Below, piece after piece: positions 27,726 through 38,240 of a stretch of 64,000 nucleotides of DNA. How positions within the stretch are numbered: the stretch's first letter is position 1; every line of letters starts with the position of its first letter. Origin of the DNA: Prorocentrum cordatum (taxonomy: Eukaryota > Sar > Dinophyceae > Prorocentrales > Prorocentraceae); the NCBI GenBank assembly GCA_963575745.1, contig CAUYUJ010017982.1, positions 568,913 to 632,912 on the forward strand, read 5' to 3'. The notes beneath the pieces were generated by a model, which searched no databases, had not been told where the DNA came from, and saw nothing but the letters and a program-made list of their open reading frames with translations. A program made the position numbers and the translations under genes.

Positions 27726-28364
27726 GTGAACTTGAGGGGCCCGAGGTGCATGTGGGCAAGACGGTGCGGGGAGCACCGGGGGCCAGGTCGAGGATGTGTC
27801 CATATCAAAGGCCGCTTCCGGGAGATACGCGACTACCGCGACCGGCTGGCTGTCACTGAGCAGATGGCTGGTTACATTCCGGAGTGCAAGGTCGGGGAAG
27901 TAGAAGAGGGGCAGTGCGCGTTCATCAACGCTGCGGCCGCGCATCTACGATCGGTTGGCGGAGTAGACCCGCCAGTCGCCGAGGTGATGGAGTCGGCGCA
28001 GGCTTGGCGCGTCGCGATGTGGGAGGAGGCGAAGCAAACGGGCCCGCCGGACGCTTACATCCCGGTGACCGAGTGGGACGTTCGGACGTTCTGCCACGAT
28101 GCCTTGCACCTGAGCCACGACAAGGATTACCGTACCTTGGCGGCTTTCCCCCCGCCAGCCCTCAGGAGGACAGCGGCGCACGTCGAGCGAGTCGCGATCC
28201 GTGGGGCCGCGCCCGTCTCGAGGTTAGCGTGGGTGAGGAATACGACTCGAGCGCGGATGGCGCGGATGCTGCTCTACAGGGGACATGCGCAAGTGCTGGT
28301 ACCGCCCGAGGTGGATGCGGAGACTTTTTTGATCCGCGGGTCGAGAGCGAGCCTCTTCCGATAG
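27726..28364 (+). pseudogene. retroelement domain, possible OTU-like cysteine protease
   Basis: Coding-like from about residue 25: YRDRLAVTEQMAGYIPECKV, then VEEGQCAFINAAAAHLRSVG. This last segment resembles the OTU catalytic helix (DGxCxFxAxxxxL) with Asp replaced by Glu. A Trp-containing block follows (YIPVTEWDVRTFCHDALHL), then MLLYRGHAQVLVPPEVDAET, where a His in a hydrophobic strand could be the OTU His. This would give a Cys-His pair about 130 residues apart. The identification is my inference. The segment lies just before the RT-containing half. Confidence 0.35.
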
Positions 28365-28935
28365 AAGCTAAGCGGGCCACGCGCAGCTTTAATTAGCAGA
28401 GTGGGGGCAAAAGAAGGCGGGGCCTCACGTCAGAAAGTGGATGCGGAGACACGCAGAGGGGGACTTCACAGGCGGCCGCCCCCCACGGGAGGTCGCGGCG
28501 GCCGGGCGGGGCGTCCACCTGGACGATGCTGCTCAGGTGGATGCGGAGGTCGCGGGAGACGTGGCCAGGCGCTGCCCCAGGTGTCGCGCGGCCCGGGAGG
28601 CGGGAAGCGAGCGCAAGGCAGGAGAGCAAGACATCTGCGGCGAGGACCCACGGTGGAGGGCCCTCGGCAAGTGGGGCAACCCAGCCTGGAGGAGATACGA
28701 ACGGCATGGGCAGGCTACAGGGGGCACGCGACCATGCTGGAAGGGCAAGGTCGTCACGACCACGGAGGTCTGGGCAGGCACCCATGGGCGGTCCGAGGCG
28801 CTCGGCGCCGGGCCAGGGTGGAGGTTGGCCCGGCAGTGGAGCTGCGCGCCGACCCCGAGCACTGCAAGGAACCCCAAGAGGACCATGATACCAGTGAAGG
28901 GACCCTGGGACACACAAATAAATCCACGAGAGTAA
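28365..28935. other. GC-rich interval before the minisatellite, no supported gene
   Basis: Both strands have long open frames here. The plus frame from 28441 (ICGEDPRWRALGKWGNPAWRR) has some protein-like text but no motif. The minus frame is continuous with the minisatellite reading frame. I leave it unassigned. Confidence 0.4.
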
Positions 28936-29056
28936 CAAGATTCCACATGTTTTCCAATGTCTTCTGGGTGTTTGTCTCCCCCCCCACTTCCAATACTTTC
29001 CCATATCTTCCGGGGCGATCAATTTTGTCTGTGTGTGTTTTCTCCTCCTGAACCAG
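28936..29056. repeat. left direct repeat flanking the 123-bp minisatellite
   Basis: Starts AACAAGATTCCACATG and continues through GTTTGTCTCCCCCCCC and ATACTTTCCCATATCTTCC to TGTCTGTGTGTGTTTTCTCC. It matches 30898-31024 in the same order and orientation with scattered substitutions. Confidence 0.75.
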
Positions 29057-29169
29057 ACGCAGAGCTGTCCGGGGCGGCCCGCTGAGGGAGGCTCGGGCAG
29101 GGCGGTGTGCCTGCCGTGGTGGCCAGGTTTCGCGCGTCGGTCCTTCTGCCCTTGGGCGCCGCGGAGCGG

Positions 29170-30731
29170 GGGAGCGCGAACCTCCGAGGAGCCTGGGGGC
29201 AGGCCTGACGGACCCCACTGGGGGGTCGAAGGGGGGCATGAAGAGGCCCTGGGACACACGAATAGGTAGACACAAGCAACAGGATTCCCAACAGGAGCGC
29301 GAACCTTCGAGGAACCTGGGGGCAGGCCTGACGGAAGCAACAGGATTCCCAACAGGAGCGCGAACCTTCGAGGAACCTGGGGGCAGGCCTGACGGACCCC
29401 ACTGGGGGGTCGAAGGGGGGCATGAAGAGGCCCTGGGACACACGAATAGGTAGACACAAGCAACAGGATTCCCAACAGGAGCGCGAACCTTCGAGGAACC
29501 TGGGGGCAGGCCTGACGGACCCCACTGGGGGGTCGAAGGGGGGCATGAAGAGGCCCTGGGACACACGAATAGGTAGACACAAGCAACAGGATTCCCAACA
29601 GGAGCGCGAACCTTCGAGGAACCTGGGGGCAGGCCTGACGGACCCCACTGGGGGTCGAAGGGGGCATGAAGAGGCCCTGGGACACACGAATAGGTAGACA
29701 CAAGCAACAGGATTCCCAACAGGAGCGCGAACCTTCGAGGAACCTGGGGGCAGGCCTGACGGACCCCACTGGGGGTCGAAGGGGGGCATGAAGAGGCCCT
29801 GGGACACACGAACAGAGCCCTGGGACACACGAATAGTAGAACAGGAGCGCGAACCTTCGAGGAACCTGGGGGGCAGGCCTGACGACCCCACTGGGGGTCG
29901 AAGGGGGGATGAAAAGGGAAGGCCCTGGGACACACGAATAGGTAAGACACAAAGCAACAGGATTCCCAACAGGGAGCGCGAAATTCGAGGATACTGGGGG
30001 CATGGCCTGACGGACCCACATGGGGGGTCGAAGGGGGGCATGAAGAGGCCCTGGGACACACGAATAGGTAGACACAAGCAACAGGATTCCCAACAGGAGC
30101 GCGAACCTTCGAGGAACCTGGGGGCAGGCCTGACGGACCCCACTGGGGGGTCGAAGGGGGGCATGAAGAGGACCTGGGACACACGAATAGGTAGACACAA
30201 GCAACAGGACTCCCAACAGGAGCGCGAACCTTCGAGGAACCTGGGGGCAGGCCTGACGGACCCCACTGGGGGGTCGAAGGGGGGCATGAAGAGGCCCTGG
30301 GACACACGAATAGGTAGACACAAGCAACAGGATTCCCAACAGGAGCGCGAACCTTCGGGGAACCTGGGGGCAGGCCTGACGGACCCCACTGGGGGGTCGA
30401 AGGGGGGCATGAAGAGGCCCTGGGACACACGAATAGGTAGACACAAGCAACAGGATTCCCAACAGGAGCGCGAACATTCGAGGAACCTGGGGGCAGGCCT
30501 GACGGACCCCACTGGGGGGTCGAAGGGGGGCATGAAGAGGCCCTGGGACACACGAATAAGTAGACACAAGCAACAGGATTCCCAACAGGAACGCGAACCT
30601 TCGAGGAACCTGGGGGCCTGCGGGTCGAGGGGGGCACGAAGAGGCCCTGGGACACGCGAATAGGCAGACACGAGCAACAGGATCCCCAACTGGAGCGCAA
30701 GCCTTCGAGGAACCTGGGGGCAGGCCTGACG
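29170..30731. repeat. 123-bp minisatellite, about 12-13 copies
   Basis: The unit begins GTAGACACAAGCAACAGGAT and ends GGGACACACGAATAG. It is 123 bp, a multiple of three, so minus-strand frames stay open and encode a 41-residue repeat (VSTYSCVPGPLHAPLRPPSG and so on). Most units are nearly identical; a few are shortened (around 29280-29340 and 29810-29850) or diverged (29930-30020). I regard the 795-residue and 648-residue minus open frames as repeat artefacts unless expression is shown. Confidence 0.9.
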
Positions 30732-30897
30732 GCGGAAGTGTTTTTTGTTGGTTACAAATGAATTTCTCGAAATTCAACAACTCTTTAGAGCTCTAATTTT
30801 TTGCTCCCCCCATCTTTGGTCTTACTCCCGCTCGCCATCTCGATCTCAGGTCGATCAGGTGGATATTATTATAAAAAACACTCAGGCGGGACAAACA

Positions 30898-31024
30898 ACA
30901 GGATTCCCAACTTGTTTTCCAGATTTTCGGGGTTTCTGTCTTCCCCCCCACTTCCCATACTTTCCCGTATCTTCGGGGGAATCGACGATTAATTGTGTCT
31001 GTGTGCGTTTTGTTCCCTCCTGAG
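30898..31024. repeat. right direct repeat flanking the minisatellite
   Basis: A diverged copy of 28936-29056: CAACAGGATTCCCAACTTG, GTTTCTGTCTTCCCCCCC, CATACTTTCCCGTATCTTCG and TGTGTCTGTGTGCGTTTTG. Its first bases match the minisatellite unit (caacaggattcccaac), so the unit probably arose at one boundary of this repeat. Confidence 0.75.
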
Positions 31025-32040
31025 GACTGCGATGGCGAACTTCGCACGCCGACTGTTCGAGACCACCGCGGGCGCGGGCCCGCTGCCGACGGAGGAGCGC
31101 CCAGCGCCCGACGGGCGCTGCCCGAAGGCCTGCGACCTGGAGCGCTGGCGGGCCATCCCGAGGAGGCGCGGCGCCCCGGTGATCCCGGCGGGCCAGTGCG
31201 AGCACGGCCTCGGACAGGCGGGCCGCGGATCGCTATCGCAAATCTTGGCTGGTCACCTGCGCGCGTCGTTTGCAGGAGGTGGCTCGCCGGCATTCGCAGC
31301 AGCACAGCTGCGTCGAGCTGAAGGGCGTCGACGAAGTTACCAGGCACAAGCCCACGGCGGACGCCGGGCACTACCCGCGGCAGCTGCTGCAGGCGATCAC
31401 CAAGGCCATGCTGCGAGAGGCCCTGGAGCTGGGGGCCGCGCTGCCCAGGGGGGGGGGGGGGGTAGGGCCCCCCGGCCTCCACTTTTTTCGCCGCCCATCG
31501 GCGAGGAGCCGACCCCTACTAACGGGTCGACGGCGGCGTGGGAGCGGGCGGTGGCAGGGCGCAGGGCAGAGGAGGAGGCTGAGCAGAGTGAGGAGGAGAC
31601 GCCAACCCCCCCCCCCCACGGCGCGACAGCCCACGGGGAGATGAGGCGGCAGCTCTCTGGGCGGCAGCGCAGGCAGAGGCTACGTGCAACGGCGAGGCGT
31701 TCGGGCGCATGGTCTTGCGAGGTTCGGGCCTGCTGGACGCCCGCGGAGGTTGGGGGGGGGGCCCAGAGACAGCGGCAGGCGTGGCGCCGGGGGCGCGGAG
31801 ATCACCTGCGAAGGGTCCACGACGAGTGCCTGGAGGGCCGGGTGGAGCCGGAGCTCTTGGTCTACCTGTGGCGGGCGGCGCGAGACGGCGCGGAAGTCAG
31901 GCATGTAGGCCCAGCGACCCGCGCGAGAGCCAAGCCGCATCAATCAACAGCCCAACGCCAGGAAGAAGCCCGCAAGATGATCTGGGACGACATCGCCAAG
32001 GGCCGGGCTTGGGCAGCACATTCAAGCCACCCGGGGCTCG
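31025..32040 (+). pseudogene. retroelement pre-RT region
   Basis: Coding-like pieces in two or three frames: ANFARRLFETTAGAGPLPT (31032 onward), then VARRHSQQHSCVELKGVDEV and HYPRQLLQAITKAMLREALE (31275-31425), and LVYLWRAARDGAEVRHVGPA plus RQEEARKMIWDDIAKGRAW (31855-32010). The middle piece has the H-x-x-C-x-G-x-x-x-x-T-x-x-YP order that I also associate with the pre-integrase region of dinoflagellate copia elements. Poly-G and poly-C runs (31447-31462, 31607-31618) mark frameshift points. Confidence 0.5.
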
Positions 32041-33060
32041 ATGGGGATCGCGGGATCACCGCGGGGGCGAGCCCCGAAGACGCGGCCGGACCGCGCCACT
32101 TTGGCGGAGGAAGGGGGGTTCATCAACGACATGCGGGAGGCGAGCTCCAGTTGCGACGAGCGGAACCACCCGCCCGCCGAGCTGCCGACCCACTGGGAGA
32201 TCGATCGCACGATTCTGCGGCGGAGGTGTCGGCGCCCGAAAATGCGAATCTACTTGGCGAAGCGCAACTTCCAGGCGGCTTTCAAGTTGCTGTGGGTGGA
32301 GCTGCCGGGTCTCCGCATCATGGCCGTGTGCCTGCAGGGGCTGAGAGGTGCGGTGCTGACCGCGGTGCTGTACCTCACGATGGTCTTCGGGTGGGCGGGG
32401 GCGCCCGGTGAGTGGGCCGTCTGGGGTCGTGGGGTGCAAGACGCGCATCACTCCCATCGGCCGCTGGATGCGGAGCTGCACGATGGGGTCGCGCACTCTG
32501 CCGAGGTGCCGATGGACGACGGGGCCCTGGTGGAACCCGCACTGGGAGCGAGGCCCTGGTTGTCGGCCTGGACCTTTGACGCCATGTCGAATCTACTCCT
32601 CGGTGACAACGCGATCAACCTCGAGGAGTTGGCCGAAGATGGTGGAATTCAGCACGGAGATGCTTATCTGGGGGCTGCTGTTCCAACTGGAGGGCGCTGA
32701 TGGGCAGGCGGTTGACAGGGCAACGCTCCCGGAGCCGAAGATCCAGAAGATGAGCCGCCTACTCCAGGAGTCGGAGCTCGAGCCCGGCCAGTGCGAGGCG
32801 AAGCTCGAGACGGCGAAGCGTCTGAGAGGGCGCGGGGCCCATTTCGCCGCCGCCAACCAGGCCTTGGGGGCGGAGCTCGGGGCCCTGGGCGCGCTCATGC
32901 GTCGGCCAGATGGCCCGACAGCGCGGGCTTGCCCCAAGGGGGCCGCGGAGGAGCGGGGGGCTGCCTGGCAGGAGTTCTGGGACTGCTGCGACATGCTACG
33001 CGTCTTGGTTGCGCGGCTGGAGACCCGGGGCACGACGTTCCTCACCTCCTTCGCAGGCAT
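32041..33060 (+). pseudogene. retroelement reverse transcriptase with MDDG box
   Basis: RT palm motifs in order: RIYLAKRNFQAAFKLLWV, where the motif-A catalytic Asp would sit at the Asn; LTMVFGWAGAPGEWAVWG (motif B); and VPMDDGALVEPALGARPW (motif C, around 32509-32560). After a frameshift near 32630 the text goes on: IWGLLFQLEGADGQ, LPEPKIQKMSRLLQESELEP, WQEFWDCCDML. This arrangement fits a dinoflagellate RT family I recognise by its MDDG-x-LVEP signature. The lost motif-A Asp and the frameshift imply a dead copy. Text ends at a poly-C run at about 33062. Confidence 0.65.
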
Positions 33061-34200
33061 GCCCCCCCCCCGCCCCGCGCCATCTCACCGTCCGCGCCTC
33101 GCTTCGAAGGCTTGCCGCGATGTTTGTCAAGGGCCCCTCTCGCGCGCCCTGTCGCGCGCGCGCTGGAGACGCCCGGCCAGCGCCTCCGCGCGACCATCGC
33201 GCGCGGAGGATCCGACTTGGATCAGGAGCTTCGCCCTGCCGCCCTCATCCATTTACGCGACGCGCGAGGCAGCCGCCCCGCGCGCCGCGCTGACCCCCCG
33301 GCTTCGCGCGGCCCCCAGAGCGCGGGATGCCCGTCTTGTCGGAGGCCTCGATCCGATGATTGCTTCTGCCCGCGGCCTTGCACTTGTTCTCCCCCATGTC
33401 GGCCTTCCGCGGGCCCGCGGCCTCCAGCCCCTCCCCTCCTCGACCTCGGCCTTCGGGCCCCAGAGCACCTGGGGCGGAGCCAGCGGGCGGGGGTTTCTCG
33501 GGGGGGGGGGGGGGGGGGGCGACCAGGCAGCATTCGGATGGGGTGGGTGGGGGGGGGGCGAGGCCGCTAGCGGGAGGAGGGGCTGTGGATGGGCCAGCTG
33601 GCAAGCGGAAGGGCCCCATCCCCCCCCCCCGCCCCCACCCCCCTCCTCGCCGCATTCGCCGCTGTCCTCGCTTCTCATCCGCCCTCGAGCGCCAGCGGGG
33701 CGAGGCAGGAAGAGGCGAGGCAGAGGGGGGGCAAGCAACGGAAAGGGGGAAGGGCTGCAGGGTCTTTTCTCGGAGGGGGCGACGTCTTGGAGATTGGCCG
33801 CGGAGCTCAACAGCCGGGGCAAAATTAGAATGGGGCAGCGGGAGCGTCAGACCTAAGGGGGGCGCGTGGGTTCTGGTGCGTAGACCTGCAGAGGGCCCTG
33901 CTCTGGCCCCGCGAGGACCATTGAAGCCCCGGCCCACCCTTGCGCGCAAGACATGACGACGGCATGGACACGAATGGTATGCATGATGCTGATATGGGTG
34001 GGTTTGCAAGGCGATGCCAATGTGAATGCGTGGGCGGATGGTATTACCGACGACGGTGATGCGCGTTCGGGCCACGATGACGTCGGCGGTGATGCTGATG
34101 ATAATGACGACGAGGATGGAAATGATGACAAAGGTGCGCGTTGATACTGTTCGCTAGCTTTTTGGCGGCGGTGGAGACGTCTGCATTCTTCCCTCTAGCG
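33061..34200. other. gene-free interval with G and C homopolymer runs
   Basis: Poly-C at 33062, a poly-G run near 33500-33520 and further runs at 33549-33558 and 33623-33632. Open frames have biased composition and no motif. The 33.95-34.13 kb part is an imperfect GATG/GATGA repeat. Confidence 0.5.
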
Positions 34201-34311
34201 ACCTCGAATAGCCGTCGCAACTGCGCGATAGAGATGCGCAATGAAACGCCAAGGCCCATCCGCAACGCGAGCCTGGATAGCAATCAGCCCTAAGCCCAAA
34301 GCGGTGCCCAA

Positions 34312-35907
34312 TCACCAGCATGCCTCCCCGCAGTTCGCGCAGTTCGCGCAGTTGTCGCGGCCGCGCGCGCTGCCCCCCCACTTCCCCCCGAAGCCCCGCC
34401 TCGTCCACTGCGCGAGCCCCATCAGCACATCGTCGGAAAGGTCCGACTCCGGGTCGGAGATGGGCGGCTCCGGCGCCTGCCGGTTGTTCGGCCGAGCGCC
34501 CCGCGCGCCGCCAGAGCTCGCCGCGCGCGGCGTCGTCGCGCCCGAAGCAAACGACTCGATGGACGTCGAGGGGAGGGGCGCGGCGTCGACTGCGACGGGG
34601 CCGCCAGGCACTGCAGCGCAGGGGAAGCGCGCGACATCCGCGGGGGGGCGCGTTCACCTCCTCGTCCTCCTGCATCTCGGAAACCGAGGGCGCAGTGTGC
34701 AAACGTTTTGCGCTTTGGAGACCGCCCTGACTCGGGCGCGGCCAGGGCGCCAGCGATGGCCTCGGACGAATAAGAAGGGCAACGGGGAACGGACGGGCAC
34801 CCGATGAAGGGCCATCTCCTCCGACTTCCCCCCGGGCCACCCCCTGCCCGCCCGTCGCCGCATCTCTCCAGGGCTCTTCGCGGCGCCGCGGCCCCGACCA
34901 GGCAAGGGCGGACGCCAGCGCGCGGGGCGCATTGAGGCCGCCATCCGCGCGTCGTAGTCGGACGGCGGCGTCGGGGCGCAGACTGGGCCGCGCCGCTTCG
35001 GGGCCGCTCCCCGCGCGACCCCGGTCCGCTTCGCGGGGGGCGCGTCGCGGCCCCGAGACCTCGACGGCGAGGGGGCCGAGGGGGCGGGGCGGTTCGCGGG
35101 CTAGGCCTTGCTCGAGAAGACCTCCGAGACCCCCCTCCGCGCGCGCCGCCCCCGATGGAAGGGGGCATCATCGATGCCGATATCCCCCGCGTTGGCGCTC
35201 TGGGCGCCGGCCGCCCGGGAGCCGTCGATCTCCGACGCCTGGGTGGGCGCCGCCGCCGCGGCCGCAGCCCCCGCCTCGGCCTCGGCCTTCGCCTCGGACG
35301 CGCCGACGCCCCCCTTCGCAGCGGCGGCGAACTCCCTGCTTTCCTCTGCGGGCGGCCGAAGGATGTCCGAGGTCTCAAGGGCGATGGTAAATGTCGCGGG
35401 CCCCGACGTCGTGCTCTCTGCCTCCTCCTCGACCTCCGCCTCGCCCTCGGGCTCGCCCTCGGCGTCGGAGTCGCGCCCCTCGACGGCGGCGATCGCCGGG
35501 GAGAGGGGCGCGGCCGCCGCCGCCCCGCCGACGCCGCTGCCCCCGACCTCGGCCCCCGAAGCGGCGACGTCTTCGCGGCTGCAGCGACCGCTGCGTTGCT
35601 GAAGTCGGGCTCGGCGGCGCCTCTGCAGACGACGCCGCGGCCTGCCGGGACTTTGACGCGGCCGCGGGGGCGGGCTGCACCTCCGGCTCGCTCGGGCGTC
35701 AAAAGGCGCCCCCCGCCTCGGCGGGCGGGGTCCGCTCCCCAGTGCGAGGCGTCGCGGATGGGCGCCTCTTCGGAGGGCTGGCGCTCGCCTAGAAGGCGCG
35801 CCGCGGGCGGCGCGGGCGCGGCGCAGGGGGGCGCGCGGGGGCGGGGGGGGGCGGCCGGCGCCGAGACTCGCGCGGCGCAGCAGGGCCTCCCAGGTCGGCT
35901 AGAAATC
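34312..35907 (-). other. coding-like minus-strand region, possibly a decayed gene or exons
   Basis: Three pieces look like real protein rather than shadows. From about 35907 to 35570 one frame gives EEAPIRDASHWGADPARRGG and PAGRGVVCRGAAEPDFSNAA. A second frame, open without ATG to TAG at 35101-35103, gives an acidic stretch (DAEGEPEGEAEVEEEAES), FTIALETSDILRPPAEESRE and RRARRGVSEVFSSKA. At 34611-34312 a frame ends PISDPESDLSDDVLMGLAQW and a Cys-rich NCANCANCGEACW. No family is recognised. Frame changes and the lack of a start make this a weak candidate. Confidence 0.3.
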
Positions 35908-36119
35908 CCTTGGCCAGATGGCATCTGAAGGACTGCGGCGGGGGTGGCCGACAAGGGGGTTAGAGCAGGCAAAACGGCATCGGCCTGCGCCCGCGCGCAA
36001 TAGGAACGGACGCGACCCCTAGCCCCGAAGCGAATGGAACAGCGCGCCCGCCAGGCCCCCCCCCCAGCCTGCCCGAGCCCGGCGCCGCGCCGACGCGGGC
36101 GGCAGGGCGCCCGCCGCCC

Positions 36120-36260
36120 AGCCAAGACATAGCGACGTAAAATGCCGGCCCGCAGCGAATCAAAACACGGATTTCGGCGGCGGCCCGGGAGGGGCGGGGG
36201 CGGCCCAAACAACTGGCATCAATGGGTCGGCCGACATGGAGAAGACATTCAGAACTGGGC
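36120..36260. repeat. isolated copy of a 160-bp degenerate repeat unit
   Basis: Contains gccggcccgcagcgaatcaa, a cggcggcggcccgggagggg core and a gggtcggccgacatgg end, matching the units tandemly arranged at 37736-38240. Confidence 0.55.
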
Positions 36261-36359
36261 GCGGGCGGTGAACCGTCGACGCAGCCACCGCCGGGGCCCT
36301 CGCAGAGCTCCGCGCGCACCGAAGAAAGCTCCAAGGGCGCCGAAAAGCTTTTCATAACA

Positions 36360-37380
36360 AGGGGGAAGCATTGTAATTCTCAAAGCGGCGGCCCGACCGA
36401 TTTGCTATCTCTGACGCGCGCAGTTAAAGCGTTCTGTTTCGAAACAAATCAGTTTCGTCGCTGGCGATTGCCTGATGCTCACGCTGGTCGCCGCTAACCT
36501 GCTCCACTGCGCGAAATGTTCTCGGCAAATCTTTATTTTTTATTTCTAGAGTTCTACGCGTCGACTCTCTCATACATACATTGCGCCCCATTGTTGCGGC
36601 CGTTCTGGTGCGAGAGATCCGCGACGGCCGGTGGCTTGCACTCTCTTCTGCTTGCCTAGCCGACCTCGGAGACGTGAACCGTGCGCTGCATTGTTTGTCG
36701 TTGATTCGTACAGTTCTCAATTGATGTTCGCCCTCATGCCTGCGCTTCCAATCAGTCATAATTCCTCGTCTGCAAGCGTCAGTTCCAATCCTGACAGCCC
36801 GCGACGCAAGCCACGCTCTGCTAATGCAACCGACCCAGACAAGTATTAATATAATGAATAGGTTTCGATATTCTCCGGTTCAGGGGCGATTGGCCCATTG
36901 CTGCATCCGGCTGAATTGACATATAATTCCGCTGCGTGAATAATCAGCTCGAGCTGGCGATGGCTTGTGGCTCGCAGCATCTTCTGCTAAACTCTGAAAA
37001 ATTAATGATACAATGAATCGTTAATGCTCATATTTCTCAAGATTCGGGAACGGCCCCCCGCTCGCGCACTCCTTGATTCATTCCACCATTTCGCTCGACC
37101 AGAAGGATAACTTGAGCCTGGCGATGGCTCGAGGCTCGCTCTCGCCACTGCGAGAATATGCGACGTCAGAAGAGGTAGAACATACAGCAGTACTGTTGCG
37201 GCTTTTTCTATAAATACGTCAGATGTCGGCCCCCTGACGCACGCGGTCTGGTTTTAGCTGTGCCATGCGTCACTTCGGGCCCTGATGGGTTTGCGGTTCT
37301 AGATGTATTGTACTAACCTGCGACGTCAGGAAAATTAGAGAGACGATACATCGTGTCTGGGATACTTATAGAGACCTAGC
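36360..37380. other. AT-richer gene-free stretch
   Basis: Clearly less GC-rich than its surroundings, with no open frame of note. Two places share ctggcgatggct with flanking ggctcgc (36950-36980 and 37115-37142), and both are near ATTAATATAATGAAT-like words, suggesting an old duplication. It could be a remnant of an organellar-type or non-coding RNA region, but I see no RNA gene. Confidence 0.45.
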
Positions 37381-37735
37381 CCGACTTCGGCTCCCCCCAC
37401 CTCTGGCCGAATACATTCAACCAATTTCGATCGACCGATAAGCACATCATGTCTGGATCAAACTTGTCAATCGCGTGTCTTCTAGGAACCATCATCGGCA
37501 ATGACAATGAAAATTTGACACGTCGTTCCCCCAATTCCTGAGTTGGCAATGCTGCCCCCACGGAGCTGATGAGCTCGCGGGAAGAAGAGTCATGACTTGA
37601 AGCAAGATAGACCGTCCTCAGATCATCACTTTGTCTCTTCTGCCCGGGTCGGCCAACTAGCTCTGCCCCGTCGCCGAATCCTCTTGCCCCGGTCGAACCG
37701 AGAGCTCCGCGAGGCATTCGACGCGGCGAAGGGGC

Positions 37736-38240
37736 GCCTCGCCGAAGCCGCGAATTACAAACGCATGGGCGGGCCCGCAGCGCGCAAACAAAAGGCGCCG
37801 GTCGGCGGCGGCCCGGGAGGGGCGGGGCGGGCCGAACATCGGGAATCAGCGGGTCGGCCGCCCATAATAAACGCGCAGATTTTAGCGCGGCGACGAGGCG
37901 CCCCGCCAAGGCCGCAAATTGCAGACGCAAAGGTAGGCCCGCAGCCAATGAGCAAAGAGCGCCGGCGGTGGCCCGGGAGGGGCGGTGGCGAGCCCGACGG
38001 CGGGAACCAGCGGCTCGGCCGCCCAGAACAAACGCGCAGTTTTTTGTCCCACCAGCAGAAAAAGCACAATGACTCGACGCGGCCACGGGGCGGCGCGCCA
38101 AGCTAGGAACAACGAAATCAAGAGCCTGCCCACAGAAAATAACACGGAGATGTCGGCGGCGGCCGGGGGGGGCGGCGGCCGGGGGGGGGGGGCGAGAGCG
38201 GCGGAAATCATAGCGCTGGGCGACCAGCAAAACATGGATA
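37736..38240. repeat. tandem degenerate repeat, about 160-190 bp unit
   Basis: Units share the order: aggcgcc(t/c)cgcc(g/a)aagccgc, a(a)ttacaaacgca or attgcagacgca, gcccgcagc, cggcggtggcccgggagggg, ggcgggaa(t/c)cagcgg, tcggccgccca and aaacgcgcag. The core falls near 37805, 37963 and 38154. The last unit is most diverged. Long minus open frames across here are artefacts of the repeat. Confidence 0.65.

Larger units (their letters stand above)
21801..33060 (+). mobile_element. long decayed retroelement (membrane N-terminus, Cys/His domains, RT), heavily interrupted
   Basis: Successive plus-strand coding-like pieces run from 21.8 to 33.06 kb in one direction: a hydrophobic N-terminal part, Cys/His-containing domains, a large helical protein, a basic linker, a Cys/His candidate protease and an RT with an MDDG box. 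The combination resembles large polyprotein retroelements I associate with dinoflagellates. Microsatellites (23.9-25.1 kb), a MITE-like element (25.28-25.47 kb) and a minisatellite (28.9-31.0 kb) break it up. That the pieces form a single element is inference from order and strand. Confidence 0.55.

Noticed and set aside
28393-30780. 795-residue and other long minus-strand open frames with Cys-Val-Pro repeats
   Set aside because: They are the translation of a 123-bp minisatellite, which stays open in several frames because its period is a multiple of three.
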